NCBI RefSeq assembly: GCF_003985155.1
Contig: NZ_ML133686.1
Span: 980,851 to 1,044,850 of the forward strand
Reading direction: 5' to 3'
DNA length: 64,000 nucleotides
Source: Rhizobium vallis
GTDB taxonomy: Bacteria > Pseudomonadota > Alphaproteobacteria > Rhizobiales > Rhizobiaceae
A program made the translations under genes and the position numbers. The notes under the pieces are model-generated. The model had not been told where the DNA came from, did no database searches, and worked only from the letters and a program-made list of their open reading frames with translations. This document shows positions 16,355-25,668 of the stretch, piece by piece (the stretch's first letter is position 1; each line of letters opens with the position of its first letter).

Positions 16355-18055
16355 TCAGCCGCGCAGATCCTTGCGCAGGATCTTGCCAACAGGCGACTTC
16401 GGCAACTCGGTGCGGAACTCGATGAAGCGCGGGCGTTTGTAATTGGTGAGGTTGGCGATGCAGTGGGCCTTCACCTCCGCTTCCGTGAGGTTCGGATCCT
16501 TCCTGACCACGAAAAGCTTGACGGCCTCGCCGGAATGTCCGTCCGGCACGCCGATCGCCGCGGCTTCGAGGATGCCGGCATGCATGGCGGCGACTTCCTC
16601 GATCTCGTTCGGATAGACGTTGAAGCCGGAGACGAGGATCATGTCCTTCTTGCGATCGACGATCTTGGTGTAACCACGCTCGTCCATGAAACCCATGTCG
16701 CCCGAGCGGAAATAGCCATCGGCCGTCATCACCCGCGCGGTTTCTTCCGGCTTCTGCCAATAGCCGGCCATCACCTGCGGCCCGCGGATGCAGATCTCGC
16801 CGATTTCGCCAAGTGGCAGCGTTTGGCCCGCCTCGTCGCGGATGTCGAGGTCGGTGGAGGGCATTGGCAGGCCGATCGAGCCGGTGAACTCGGGCGAATC
16901 GAAGCGGTTGGCGGTGGCAACAGGGGAGGTCTCGGAAAGCCCATAGCCCTCCGTCACCGCGGTGCCCGTTATCTTTAACCAGCGTTCGGCGACCGGGCGC
17001 TGGACGGCCATGCCGCCGCCGAGCGACATGATCAGCGGAGAGAAGTCGAGTTTGGCGAAATCGGCATTGTTCATCAGCGCGTTGAACAGCGTATTGAGAC
17101 CGGGGAAGATATGCACCTTCGACTTCTCGAATTCCTTGACGAGACCGGGAATGTCGCGCGGGTTGGCGATCAGGATATTATGGGCGCCGAGCGACATGCC
17201 CATCAGCGAATTCACCGTCAGCGCGAAGATATGGTAGAGCGGCAGGGCGCAGAGGAAATTCAGGACCTCCGGCTGTTTCTTACGCTCGAAGGCGGATCGC
17301 AGCCACAACGACAGCTGCATCTTGTTGGCGAGCAGGTTCTGATGCGTCAGTACCGCGCCCTTGGCAACGCCGGTCGTGCCGCCGGTATATTGCAGGAAGG
17401 CGATGTCGCCGCCTGCAAGCGACACCGGCTGAAGCTTTTTGCCGGCGCCCTCGCGCAGCACCTGGCTGAAGCTCTTGTGCCGGGGGATCGACCAGGAGGG
17501 GACGAGCTTCTTCACCTTGCGCACGACGAAATTGACGATCAGCCCCTTCGGCCCCAGCATTTCGCCAAGCGAGGTGACGACGACGTGGCGCAGGTCCGTC
17601 TTGTTGAGAACTTGCTCCACCGTACGGGCAAAATTCTCCAGCACGAAGATCGCCTTGGCGCCGGAATCCCGCAACTGGTGTTCGAGTTCGCGCGGCGTAT
17701 AGAGCGGGTTGACGTTGACGACGATGAGGCCGGCCCGCAGGATGGCGTAGGTGGCGATCGGGTTCTGCAGCACGTTCGGCATCATCACGGCGACGCGGTC
17801 ACCCTTCTGAAGGCCGGTGCTTTGCAGCCAGGCGGCGAGCTTGCGGGTCTGGCTCTCCAGCTCGCGATAGCTCACGGTCTTGCCCATGCTGGAAAAGGCG
17901 ATGCGGTCGGCGTAACGGGCGCAGGATTTTTCGAGGAGTTCGGCAAGCGAGGCATGTTCCAGCGGCGGGAGCTCGGCCGGAATGATGTCGGGATAACTGG
18001 CAAGCCATGGCTTACCGGGCTTATCTCCGTGCGGATGGACGGAAATGCTGTTCAT
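16355..18055 (-). CDS. fadD: Long-chain-fatty-acid--CoA ligase
   Basis: 566 residues, an adenylate-forming enzyme. The AMP-binding P-loop is YTGGTTGVAKGA; further core motifs are EGYGLSETSP and GDMGFMDERGY. The A8 region DRKKDMILVSGFNVYPNEIEE and the C-terminal KSPVGKILRKDL lysine are intact. It activates fatty acids for beta-oxidation or lipid synthesis at the inner membrane. ATG 18055 follows a GGGAGAGAGG stretch. The palindrome at 18186-18201 upstream is shared with the gene at 42967, pointing to a common fatty-acid/branched-chain acid regulator. Confidence 0.9.
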   Translation of the reverse strand: MNSISVHPHGDKPGKPWLASYPDIIPAELPPLEHASLAELLEKSCARYADRIAFSSMGKTVSYRELESQTRKLAAWLQSTGLQKGDRVAVMMPNVLQNPIATYAILRAGLIVVNVNPLYTPRELEHQLRDSGAKAIFVLENFARTVEQVLNKTDLRHVVVTSLGEMLGPKGLIVNFVVRKVKKLVPSWSIPRHKSFSQVLREGAGKKLQPVSLAGGDIAFLQYTGGTTGVAKGAVLTHQNLLANKMQLSLWLRSAFERKKQPEVLNFLCALPLYHIFALTVNSLMGMSLGAHNILIANPRDIPGLVKEFEKSKVHIFPGLNTLFNALMNNADFAKLDFSPLIMSLGGGMAVQRPVAERWLKITGTAVTEGYGLSETSPVATANRFDSPEFTGSIGLPMPSTDLDIRDEAGQTLPLGEIGEICIRGPQVMAGYWQKPEETARVMTADGYFRSGDMGFMDERGYTKIVDRKKDMILVSGFNVYPNEIEEVAAMHAGILEAAAIGVPDGHSGEAVKLFVVRKDPNLTEAEVKAHCIANLTNYKRPRFIEFRTELPKSPVGKILRKDLRG

Positions 18056-18185
18056 CGTGTCCTCTCTCCCTTGAGGCCGCTGCACCGGCGTGCTGCCGGG
18101 AATCGACTGAAGGATCCTCCATCTCTCAGTCCGGCAGCTTATGCCATTGCTTGAACGGTTCAAGCCGAATGAAGCTATACTAACC

Positions 18186-18201
18186 TTGACGTAAACGTCA
18201 A
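18186..18201. promoter_or_regulatory. Palindrome TTGACGTAAACGTCAA upstream of fadD
   Basis: Seven-base perfect arms around AA, 131 bp before the fadD start and 102 bp before the divergent PRC-barrel gene. A longer relative lies at 42967's upstream region (43942-43963). The TTGACGT..ACGTCAA pattern resembles the site attributed to LiuR-type MerR regulators of branched-chain/fatty acid catabolism in proteobacteria (from memory). Confidence 0.6.
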
Positions 18202-18302
18202 CATTCGGTCGTCGCGCGGGAGGCGAAGGGTCGGGAACTTTGAGTCCGCCATGGCGTTGATCTTGCATACCCAACCCTGAGGAACACCAGAAGGAGATGC
18301 AA

Positions 18303-18695
18303 ATGTTGAATCAGGACACTGACGCCAGCCGCCGTGACCCGAATGCCAAGGTCACGCATTCGCTGATCGCCAGCGACCGCGTCGAAGGCACCCGTGTCTA
18401 TGGTGCGGATGGCAGGCATATCGGCTCGATCGAACGCCTGATCATCGGAAAGCTCGACGGCCGCGTCGCTTATGCGGTACTGAGCTTCGGCGGCTTCCTC
18501 GGCATCGGTCACGACCACTATCCGCTGCCCTGGGAAAAGCTGAATTACGACACGCAGCTGGATGGCTATCGCATCGACCTGACCAAGGAGCAGATCGAAG
18601 GCGCACCGAGCTATTCGGACGATGACGACAGTTGGTACAACGACAATGGCCGCCGCGTCTATGACTACTATGGTGTGCCGCCCTACTGGATGTGA
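18303..18695 (+). CDS. PRC-barrel domain protein
   Basis: 130 residues. The PRC-barrel covers about 25-95: EGTRVYGADGRHIGSIERLIIGKLDGRVAYAVLSFGGFLGIG, then HYPLPWEKLNYD. The tail is acidic and tyrosine-rich (SYSDDDDSWY, YDYYGVPPYW). PRC-barrel proteins are small beta-barrels in RNA-processing and photosynthetic contexts; stand-alone rhizobial members are often linked to stress. The start at 18303 is set by AAGGAG six bases upstream rather than by the ATG at 18297, which overlaps that site. A terminator follows. Confidence 0.82.
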   Translation: MLNQDTDASRRDPNAKVTHSLIASDRVEGTRVYGADGRHIGSIERLIIGKLDGRVAYAVLSFGGFLGIGHDHYPLPWEKLNYDTQLDGYRIDLTKEQIEGAPSYSDDDDSWYNDNGRRVYDYYGVPPYWM

Positions 18696-18721
18696 TCTCG
18701 TCCGATAGGCTGAACTGGAAG

Positions 18722-18746
18722 GGCTCCGCGGGTGCGGGGCCTTTTT
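18722..18746 (+). terminator. Terminator after the PRC-barrel gene
   Basis: GGCTCCGC, loop GGGT, GCGGGGCC and five T. Eight pairs with one G-U. Starts 27 bases after the stop and ends 35 bases before the convergent beta-mannosidase stop. Confidence 0.85.
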
Positions 18747-18780
18747 GGTGTTCGTGACAAATGTCGTGGCTCGGCAGCCA

Positions 18781-21237
18781 CTAGCGCGAACCTGCGACGA
18801 GATCATTGGCCGATCGCAGCACGGTGCCGATGGTGATATCTTCTGCCACTATCTCCTTCGTCGTCTTCACTGCAAACACATGACTCTCTCCCGGCAACAG
18901 CGTCACCAGCATCGAATCGACAACGGCATCCGGGTCGAGCCGATCCGCCATCAGGCAAAGATCCTTCAGGAAATTTTGCGCCGTCACCTTCACCGCGAAC
19001 CCGCCCTCGATGCTGGCGATATCGATCGCCAGCCGCGGGACCGATAAGGCAAGGTCGATATCCTCGACGAAATAGTGAAAGGCTCGCCTGTCGAGCATCT
19101 GCACGACGACCACTTCGTCCTTCGGTAAGTCGGGAGTGATGATATCCCCGGGCAACGGAAATTCCTTTGCCTCGAAGCGGTCGCAGAGCAGGCGCCAGAA
19201 CTCGAATTCCGCCAGCACGGTGCCATCGAGCCTGACGCGCTTGCCGCTGATCTTTGCCCGCCAGAACAAGGTGCGTTCGTTGACAGCGACCGCCGCAAGT
19301 CCATTGCCGCGTGGCTGGATCGTCAGCAGGCGCGGATCATAGGCGGCCTTGAGCGCGTACCAGAGCGGCTTGCGGCGCCCGGCCGAATCGAGAGCGGCCC
19401 AGGAGGTCACCGGCCAGCAATCGTTGAACTGCCAGACCACCGCACCCTTGCAGATGTCCCGATGCGAGCGCATGTGCTCGACGCCGAAGCGGATGGCGCG
19501 GGCCTGGTTGAGCTGGGTGGCGAAGTGCCAATCGTCCATCGTCTGCGGTTCCGGCAGATGGCCGGCGAGGCCACGGATCAGCTTGTCGTTACCCTCGGTC
19601 GCCTTCTGATGGTGGAAGACGCCGTTCGATTGCGGTGTCAGCGGCTGATCGTGCACGCTTTCTTCGATTGTCGCCCAGGCTGCCGGCGCCTGCCAGCCGA
19701 ATTCGGAGCAGAAGCGCGGGATATAATTGCGGTAGACCTCGTAGCCGACATCGTTCCAGACGTCCCAGATATGTTTGCAGCCATGTGCGTCGGCATTGGG
19801 TTCGATCTCCATCGAACCGGAATAGGGGCTGCCGGGATAATAGGGCCGATCGGGATCGAGTTCGGCTGAGAGTCTCGGCAGCAGGTCGAGATAGTAGCCG
19901 AGCCCCCAACTCTCGCCCGCCTTGATGATCGGCCGCCAGCCCCATTCGTCGAAGCCCCAGATATTCTCGTTATTGCCGTTCCAGAGGATGAGCGACGCAT
20001 GCGGCATCAGCCGCACGACATTGTCGCGCACCTCCGCCTCGACCTCGCTTCTGAGCGGTTCCTCCTCGGGATAGGCGGCGCAGGCAAAGAGGAAATCCTG
20101 CCAGACCAGCATGCCCATGCGGTCGCATGCCTGGTAGAATTCGTCAGTCTCGAAGATGCCGCCGCCCCAGACGCGCAGCATATGAATATTGGCGGCCTTT
20201 GCTTCCTCGATCCGCGCGGCATAACGCTCAGTCGTCACCCGCGGAGGGAAACAATCGTCCGGAATCCAGTTCGCTCCGCAGATGAACAGAGGCACGTCGT
20301 TGATGACGAAGGTGAAGGCCGAGCCGTGTTCGTCGGCCGAGGTATCGAGCCGCAGCGAGCGAAAGCCGAGTTCGCGCTCGTAAGCGTCGAGCAGATCGCC
20401 GCTGGCATCGTCAATCAGCTTCAGCGTCATCGGGTAGAGCGGCTGCGCGCCGAGATGGTGCGGCCACCAGAGCTGCGGCGAGGGCAGGGTAAGCTCGAAG
20501 GCGATTTCGTCTTCGTCGGCGCCGATCGCCACCGTCTTAGTCACGCCGCCGATTTCGGCGACTAGACTGCACGCCGCCTTATCGCCATGCCGCGCCAGCG
20601 TCGCATGTACCTTCACCAACCCGTCGCCGCCGGCAAGCGTGGCCGATACCCGTGTTTCGGCAAGCCGCGCCCGATCCCAGCTTTCCAGCCGCACCGGTTT
20701 CCAGAGGCCCGCCGTCACCAGCGTCGGCCCCCAATCCCAGCCGAAATTGCAGGCCATCTTGCGCATCAGATTGCCCGGTCCCGGATAGTTATTGGGACGG
20801 TAGCCGTAATGCTTCTCCATCTCCGCGCCATAGGCGTAAGCCGAGCGGAAGGTGACGGTAAGTTCGTTCGCACTGGCCTTCAGCAGTGCCGACACATCGA
20901 AACGATAGGTGCGGTGCATGTTGAAGGTGCGGCCGATCTCTTCGCCGTTGAGGGAGATCACTGCGATCGTATCGAGCCCGTCGAAGACGAATTCCCACAC
21001 CTTGCCATCATCCGGCACCGCTTCGAAACGGCAGCAATAGGTCCAGTCGGTTTTGCCGATCCAGTCATTGGTGATCTCGTTGACGTCGATATAGGGATCG
21101 GGGATCAGCCGGTTGGCGAGGAGGTCGAGATGCACGCAGCCGGGCACCGTCGCAGCTATTGCAGCCGGCAAACCGGATCTTCCTGTATCGTTGCAGGAGA
21201 GCGTCCAGCCGGAATTGAGCGCGGTCTTCTCGATCAT
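18781..21237 (-). CDS. Beta-mannosidase (glycoside hydrolase family 2)
   Basis: 818 residues with no signal peptide, so probably cytoplasmic. An N-terminal sugar-binding jelly roll (about 1-180) contains NYPGPGNLMRKMACNFGWDWGP, a beta-mannosidase hallmark. An immunoglobulin-like domain follows, then the TIM barrel with HMLRVWGGGIFE and LILWNGNNEN (acid/base Glu after Asn), and CSEFGWQ (candidate nucleophile Glu). It removes terminal beta-mannose from oligosaccharides. GGAG lies 8 bases before ATG 21237. No transporter for manno-oligosaccharides adjoins it, but the Frc importer of this window could take up mannose. Confidence 0.88.
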   Translation of the reverse strand: MIEKTALNSGWTLSCNDTGRSGLPAAIAATVPGCVHLDLLANRLIPDPYIDVNEITNDWIGKTDWTYCCRFEAVPDDGKVWEFVFDGLDTIAVISLNGEEIGRTFNMHRTYRFDVSALLKASANELTVTFRSAYAYGAEMEKHYGYRPNNYPGPGNLMRKMACNFGWDWGPTLVTAGLWKPVRLESWDRARLAETRVSATLAGGDGLVKVHATLARHGDKAACSLVAEIGGVTKTVAIGADEDEIAFELTLPSPQLWWPHHLGAQPLYPMTLKLIDDASGDLLDAYERELGFRSLRLDTSADEHGSAFTFVINDVPLFICGANWIPDDCFPPRVTTERYAARIEEAKAANIHMLRVWGGGIFETDEFYQACDRMGMLVWQDFLFACAAYPEEEPLRSEVEAEVRDNVVRLMPHASLILWNGNNENIWGFDEWGWRPIIKAGESWGLGYYLDLLPRLSAELDPDRPYYPGSPYSGSMEIEPNADAHGCKHIWDVWNDVGYEVYRNYIPRFCSEFGWQAPAAWATIEESVHDQPLTPQSNGVFHHQKATEGNDKLIRGLAGHLPEPQTMDDWHFATQLNQARAIRFGVEHMRSHRDICKGAVVWQFNDCWPVTSWAALDSAGRRKPLWYALKAAYDPRLLTIQPRGNGLAAVAVNERTLFWRAKISGKRVRLDGTVLAEFEFWRLLCDRFEAKEFPLPGDIITPDLPKDEVVVVQMLDRRAFHYFVEDIDLALSVPRLAIDIASIEGGFAVKVTAQNFLKDLCLMADRLDPDAVVDSMLVTLLPGESHVFAVKTTKEIVAEDITIGTVLRSANDLVAGSR

Positions 21238-21310
21238 GGCGGGCTCCTGAATAATGCCGCTCGAGGCTGTGGGATTATCTGGGGTTGGAACTGTGCTGCC
21301 CTGAGAAGCG

Positions 21311-21706
21311 TCAGAGAAACCGGCCGTGGCGCTGGAGCACTTCGATCTTGTAGCCGTCGGGATCACTGATGAAGAAGAACAGGCCGAAGAGCTTGCCATC
21401 GCGGTTGAGCTCCACCAGTTCGCCGGGATGGAGGCCTAGTTTCGTTAACCGCTCGCGTTCGATTGCCACCTCTTCGACAGAAACGGCGAGATGACCATAG
21501 GCATTGCCCAGCTCATAGGGCGCGATGCGGCCCTTGTTGACCGTCAGTTCCAGCTCGAAGCCGGTCTCGACATTGCTCATGTAGATCAGCGTGAAGGTGT
21601 CGAAATCGACGCGGTCGGCGACCGCAAGGCCGAACGCCCTACTATAGAAATCGACGGAGCGCGTCTCGTCGAGAACGCGGATCATGGAGTGGATCATCTT
21701 CGCCAA
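21311..21706 (-). CDS. Lactoylglutathione lyase-like VOC protein
   Basis: 131 residues covering one glyoxalase I-type VOC domain: MIHSMIRVLDETRSVDFYSR at the N-terminus, FELELTVNKG, then YGHLAVSVE and FFFISDPDGYKIEVLQR. H6, E (in ELE), H (GHLAV) and E (KIEV) are in the positions of the glyoxalase metal ligands. The start is taken as TTG 21706 because GGGAGG lies 5 bases before it; an ATG at 21697 and one at 21724 are in frame but poorly placed. It may detoxify methylglyoxal or be a related isomerase. Confidence 0.78.
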   Translation of the reverse strand: MAKMIHSMIRVLDETRSVDFYSRAFGLAVADRVDFDTFTLIYMSNVETGFELELTVNKGRIAPYELGNAYGHLAVSVEEVAIERERLTKLGLHPGELVELNRDGKLFGLFFFISDPDGYKIEVLQRHGRFL

Positions 21707-21723
21707 GGCTGCCTCCCATTGCA

Positions 21724-21785
21724 CTACAGCGCCGCGCGCCTTTTTAGACGCGCAAAGGACGCTGTAGCACTTTGAATTACTGCAG
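21724..21785. repeat. Intergenic palindrome family 2, copy a
   Basis: Arms CTACAGCG/CGCTGTAG enclose GCGCGC...GCGCAAAGGA, followed by CACTTTGAATTACTGCAG. The same element occurs at 25669-25770 with arms CTGCAGCG/CGCTGCAG, a stem-preserving change. It lies between the VOC gene and the osmoprotectant importer. Confidence 0.75.
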
Positions 21786-21802
21786 CCTTGGTACCCGTCC
21801 TC

Positions 21803-22552
21803 TTACGCCGCGCGCAAGCCGATTCTTCGGGTAATCGCTGCTTCGACAAGACCCATGGCGTCATAGATCAACACCGCCATCAGGCCGACGATCAGGCCGC
21901 CCTGCAGAATGAAGGCGGTATTGTCGGAAATCAGCCCGGCGATGATCACCTCGCCAAGCCCCTTTGCCGCAACCGTCGAGCCGATCGTCGCGGTGCCGAT
22001 ATTGATGACGGTCGCGACCTTCAGCCCTTCGAGGATCAGCGGCAGGGCCAGCGGCAACTCGACGCGGAAGAGCCGCTGCGTGCCGTTCATGCCCATTCCG
22101 TCGGCAGCGTCGAGCACCTGCGGCGAAACCTGGTTCAAGCCGGCAACGGTGTTTTCGAAGATCGGCAGCAGGCCGTAGAGAAAAAGCGCGATCAGCGTCG
22201 GCATCGCGCCGAAGCCGGTGGCGGGGACGGCGAGCGCCAGCACCGCGACCGGCGGAAAGGTCTGCCCGGCATTGGCGATGGCGCGCGACAGCGGCAGGAA
22301 GTCAGCCCCGCTTTTCCGCGTCACGAAGATGCCGCCGACAACGGCAAGCACGGCGCTGCAGATGATCGACCCGACCACCAGCTGCAGGTGGCCGGCGGCA
22401 AGCGAGGCAAGGCTGTTCTGCGTATAGACTGCCGGCGCGTTGTTGCTGGTGAGCGGCGTGAGCAGGAAGGAAAGCCACTCCGTCCTGAACAGCAGGATCA
22501 GCAGCAAGGCGAGCGCCGCCAGGCGGAAGAGATTGGCGACGAGGAGTTTCAT
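21803..22552 (-). CDS. yehW: Osmoprotectant-type ABC transporter permease (YehW-like)
   Basis: 249 residues with about 6 membrane segments. PLALPLILEGLKVATVINIGTATIGSTV contains the inner-membrane-component EAA-type coupling loop typical of OpuC/ProW-like importers. It is the last gene of a four-gene unit (binding protein, large permease, ATPase, small permease) with the order and sizes of E. coli yehZYXW. Its ATG overlaps the ATPase stop (ATGA). Confidence 0.82.
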   Translation of the reverse strand: MKLLVANLFRLAALALLLILLFRTEWLSFLLTPLTSNNAPAVYTQNSLASLAAGHLQLVVGSIICSAVLAVVGGIFVTRKSGADFLPLSRAIANAGQTFPPVAVLALAVPATGFGAMPTLIALFLYGLLPIFENTVAGLNQVSPQVLDAADGMGMNGTQRLFRVELPLALPLILEGLKVATVINIGTATIGSTVAAKGLGEVIIAGLISDNTAFILQGGLIVGLMAVLIYDAMGLVEAAITRRIGLRAA

Positions 22553-23493
22553 GCCTTGCGGCCCAGTTCGAGAAGTCGGCTCATCGAGATCGATCCCACA
22601 GGCGCCTTCTCGGCGTCCTGAACGGCCGCCTCATCGACCCCCTGCCAGATCATTTCGGCGAGTGCATCGCGCAGACTGAGCGATTGCGGCAGGGCATAAG
22701 TGAGACCGCCCTTGGCCGGCTCCATGCTTTCCCTCAGCGGCAGCAGCGACATCAGCTTCAGCGCCCGGTCTGAGGTGCCGGTCAGTTGCTGTACGAAGGG
22801 ATCGGCCGGTTCGGTCAGGATCTTTTCCGGCGTCGAACATTGCAGCAATTTGCCCTGGCTCATCACGGCGATCTGGTTGCCGAGATGGAAGGCCTCGTCC
22901 ATGTCGTGGGTGACGAGAATGACAGTCGTGCCGAACTGCTTCTGGATCGCCAGGAGGTCGTCCTGCGCCTTGCCGCGAATGACGGGATCGAGCGCCCCGA
23001 AGGGCTCGTCCATCAACAGCAGTTCCGGTTCGGCCGCGAGCGCCCGGGCGACACCGACACGCTGCTGCTGGCCGCCGGAGAGCTGATGCGGATACTTGTC
23101 GGCAAAGGTCGCGGGATCGAGGTTGAAAAGCCCGAGCAACTCCTCGACCCGTCTGGCGATGCGGGTGGAATCCCAATCGAGAAGCTGGGGTACGGTGGCG
23201 ATATTCTGCGCCACGGTCCGGTGCGGAAAGAGGCCGTGCCCCTGGATGGCATAGCCGATCTTGCGGCGAAGCTCGGTCACCTCAACATCGACGACGTTCT
23301 GCCCACCGACGAAAATCTGACCTTCGGTGATCGGCACCAGCCGGTTGATCATCCGCATCAGCGTCGATTTGCCGGAGCCCGAGGTGCCGACGATGACGGT
23401 GATCTCACCCTTCTCGACGCTCATCGAGACATTGTCGACGACGGTGGCGGCGCCATAGCGCTTGGTGACGTTCCTGATCTCGATCATGGTCAT
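22549..23493 (-). CDS. yehX: Osmoprotectant-type ABC transporter ATP-binding protein (YehX-like)
   Basis: 314 residues. Walker A GTSGSGKST, Q-loop GYAIQGHGLFPHRTV, signature [16 protein letters not shown], Walker B LLLMDEPFGALDP and switch His THDMDEA are all present. Q-loop and length match the glycine betaine/carnitine/choline (OpuCA, ProV-like) group. The ~70 residues after the NBD lack a clear tandem CBS domain pair. Both ends overlap the permease genes by ATGA, showing tight translational coupling. Confidence 0.85.
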   Translation of the reverse strand: MTMIEIRNVTKRYGAATVVDNVSMSVEKGEITVIVGTSGSGKSTLMRMINRLVPITEGQIFVGGQNVVDVEVTELRRKIGYAIQGHGLFPHRTVAQNIATVPQLLDWDSTRIARRVEELLGLFNLDPATFADKYPHQLSGGQQQRVGVARALAAEPELLLMDEPFGALDPVIRGKAQDDLLAIQKQFGTTVILVTHDMDEAFHLGNQIAVMSQGKLLQCSTPEKILTEPADPFVQQLTGTSDRALKLMSLLPLRESMEPAKGGLTYALPQSLSLRDALAEMIWQGVDEAAVQDAEKAPVGSISMSRLLELGRKA

Positions 23494-24656
23494 GCGGCGG
23501 ACCCCCGGATGCTGTCGATGACCGCATCGAGGATGACGGCCGATGAGAAGGCGAAAAAGACGGTCGGCACGGCGCCGAGCAGGACGAGGTCCATCGCCGT
23601 CTGGCCGAGCCCCTGGAAGATGAAGATTCCGAAGCCGCCGCCGCCGATCAGCGCGGCGATCGTCACCATGCCGATCGCCTGCACCAGCACGATGCGGATG
23701 CCGGTGAGGATGACCGGGAAGGCGAGCGGCATGTCGATACCAACAAGGATCTGTAAGCGCGTCAGCCCCATGCCGGCCGCAGCGTCGCGCACCGAGGGGT
23801 CGACGCCCTGAAGGCCGACGACGGTATTGGCGACGATCGGCAGCAGCGAATAGAGCACAAGCGCAATCAAAGCCGGCGCCGTGCCGATGCCGCGAATACC
23901 GATAGCGGCGGCAAGCGGCACATGCGTGGCGAGATAGCCGAGCGGCAGCATCAAGAGGCCGAAGAGCGCGAGACTCGGGATCGTCTGGATGAGGCTCAGC
24001 CCCTGCAGCACGACGGCGCGCAACTTCGGCACCCAGAAGCAGAGGATGCCGAGCGGCAGCCCGAGCACGATGGCGATGGCAAGCGAGCCGAACGCCAGCA
24101 GCAGATGCGAGATCGCCTCCGTCTCGAATTGCGGGGCCCGTGTCGAGAATTCCTTCATGATCGAAAGGCTGTCGAGCAGGCCTGAGGAGAGCGAGAGGAA
24201 GAGCAGCGCGGTATAGGCCGCAAGGGCTGCGACCCGCATCCAGGGCGCCAGCCGGATTTTGATAAGCGCATCCGAGATGACGAGCCCTATCACGGCAAAC
24301 AGCACCCAGAAGCCGCCGCCGGGCGTCATGCGCGCCACTGTGCTGCCGGGCGGTGTTGCCGCGGCTGAGACCAGGCCGATTGCAACGATCAGCGCCGCAA
24401 GACAGAGGGTCGCGATGACGAGCCGCGCCAAGGCATTGCGCAGGAACAGCGTGGCGAAGGCGGTGAGAAGGAGAAGGACGGTCAGGATGATGACCGAGGG
24501 TTGGGGAAGAAGCTGCATCAGCAACATCGGCTTGCCGGCGGCGATGCGGTTCGCCTTCACATAGATGAAGGGCATCAGAGCTGTCGCCGCAATACCGCCG
24601 ACCACCAGAACCACGCCGAGCCGATCCAACCTGCGGACCGCTGAAGTTTCTTCCAT
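23490..24656 (-). CDS. yehY: Osmoprotectant-type ABC transporter permease (YehY-like, large)
   Basis: 388 residues. The first ~175 residues hold several extra hydrophobic helices and a periplasmic loop; the last ~210 are the conserved permease core with PLAFPVILTGIRIVLVQAIGMVTIAALIGGGGFG. The long N-terminal extension is what distinguishes YehY from the small YehW partner. ATG 24656 directly follows an in-frame TTG; the ribosome-binding site is weak, as expected for a gene behind an intercistronic hairpin. Confidence 0.82.
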   Translation of the reverse strand: MEETSAVRRLDRLGVVLVVGGIAATALMPFIYVKANRIAAGKPMLLMQLLPQPSVIILTVLLLLTAFATLFLRNALARLVIATLCLAALIVAIGLVSAAATPPGSTVARMTPGGGFWVLFAVIGLVISDALIKIRLAPWMRVAALAAYTALLFLSLSSGLLDSLSIMKEFSTRAPQFETEAISHLLLAFGSLAIAIVLGLPLGILCFWVPKLRAVVLQGLSLIQTIPSLALFGLLMLPLGYLATHVPLAAAIGIRGIGTAPALIALVLYSLLPIVANTVVGLQGVDPSVRDAAAGMGLTRLQILVGIDMPLAFPVILTGIRIVLVQAIGMVTIAALIGGGGFGIFIFQGLGQTAMDLVLLGAVPTVFFAFSSAVILDAVIDSIRGSAA

Positions 24657-24696
24657 CAATTCAACCCTGTCTGGCCAACCCTGTCAGTAAAGGGAG

Positions 24697-24720
24697 GCTC
24701 CGCCCGCAATCGGGCGGAGC
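24697..24720 (-). terminator. Intra-operon hairpin between the binding-protein gene and yehY
   Basis: GCTCCGCCCG, loop of 4, CGGGCGGAGC: ten perfect pairs, in the 73-bp gap after the binding-protein stop. No T run. Same position and type as the hairpins after frcB, the gene at 31970 and pstS. Confidence 0.75.
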
Positions 24721-24729
24721 GAGCGATGA

Positions 24730-25638
24730 CTACTTCAGGAAGCCCTTTTCCTTGAGATAGGCTTCGGCGACGGACTTTGCCGGCTCGCCATCGACCTGGA
24801 TCTTGGCGTTCAGCTTGCGCAATTCGTCGGCGGTCAGGCTCTTGAAGATCGGCGCGAGCACTTCCTCAATCTTCGGATTGGCCTTCAGCACCTCTTCGCG
24901 GATGATCGGCGTCGGAGCATAGACCTGCTGCACGTTCTTGTCGTCTTCGAGAACGGTCAGTTCCGCCGCTTCGATCGCGCCGTCCGTGCCGTAGACCATG
25001 GCGGTGTTGACGCCATTCGTCTGGTCGGCGGCCGCCTTGATCGTCGCCGCCGTGTCGCCGCCGGAGAGAACGACCGTCTGGTCGGGCTTCAGCTGGAAGC
25101 CATAGGTGGTCTGGAAGGCCGGAAGCGCGCCGGCCGAATTGACGAATTCGGCGGAGGCAGCAAGTTTGACGGCACCGCCGCCGGCAACCCATTTACCGAA
25201 GTCCGTGAGGCTCTTCAGCTTGTTCGGGCCGGCGACGTCGCTGCGCACGGCGAGCGCCCAGGTGTTGTTAGCGGGCGACGGCGTCAGCCAGACGATCTTG
25301 TTGGCATCGTAATCGAGCTTCTTCGCCAGTTCATAGCCCTGGTCGATGTTCTTCCAGGCCGCATCGTCGGCCTTGTTGAAGAAGAAGCCGGCATTGCCGG
25401 TATATTCGGGATAGATGTCGATTTCGCCTGCGGTGATCGCCTTGCGCACGACCGGTGTCGCGCCGAGCGCGATGCGGTCCTGCGTCTTGATACCGTTGGC
25501 TTCGAGAGCGAGCGCGATGACGTTGCCGAGCAGCGTGCCTTCGGTGTCGATCTTCGACGATACGACGACGTCGGCGGCCTGGGCCGCACCTATCGCGAAG
25601 GCGGAGAGCGAAACGGCAAGTGCGAGTTTCTTCAGCAT
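24730..25638 (-). CDS. osmF: Osmoprotectant-type ABC transporter substrate-binding protein (OsmF/YehZ-like)
   Basis: 302 residues. Signal peptide of about 21 residues ending in GAAQA-A. The mature protein has the OpuAC/OsmX type II binding fold: VVVSSKIDTEGTLLGNVIALALEANG, then YPEYTGNAGFFF and TPSPANNTWALAV. Members bind glycine betaine, choline or related solutes; E. coli YehZ has low betaine affinity, so the ligand is open. AGGGG precedes the ATG. Confidence 0.85.
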   Translation of the reverse strand: MLKKLALAVSLSAFAIGAAQAADVVVSSKIDTEGTLLGNVIALALEANGIKTQDRIALGATPVVRKAITAGEIDIYPEYTGNAGFFFNKADDAAWKNIDQGYELAKKLDYDANKIVWLTPSPANNTWALAVRSDVAGPNKLKSLTDFGKWVAGGGAVKLAASAEFVNSAGALPAFQTTYGFQLKPDQTVVLSGGDTAATIKAAADQTNGVNTAMVYGTDGAIEAAELTVLEDDKNVQQVYAPTPIIREEVLKANPKIEEVLAPIFKSLTADELRKLNAKIQVDGEPAKSVAEAYLKEKGFLK

Positions 25639-25668
25639 GGAATATCCCCTTTTTCAAAACCGTTGACC

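Noticed and set aside
15335..16978. 547-codon plus-strand ORF
   Set aside because: Antisense to pgi and fadD, both certain genes; composition is that of a G+C-rich shadow frame.
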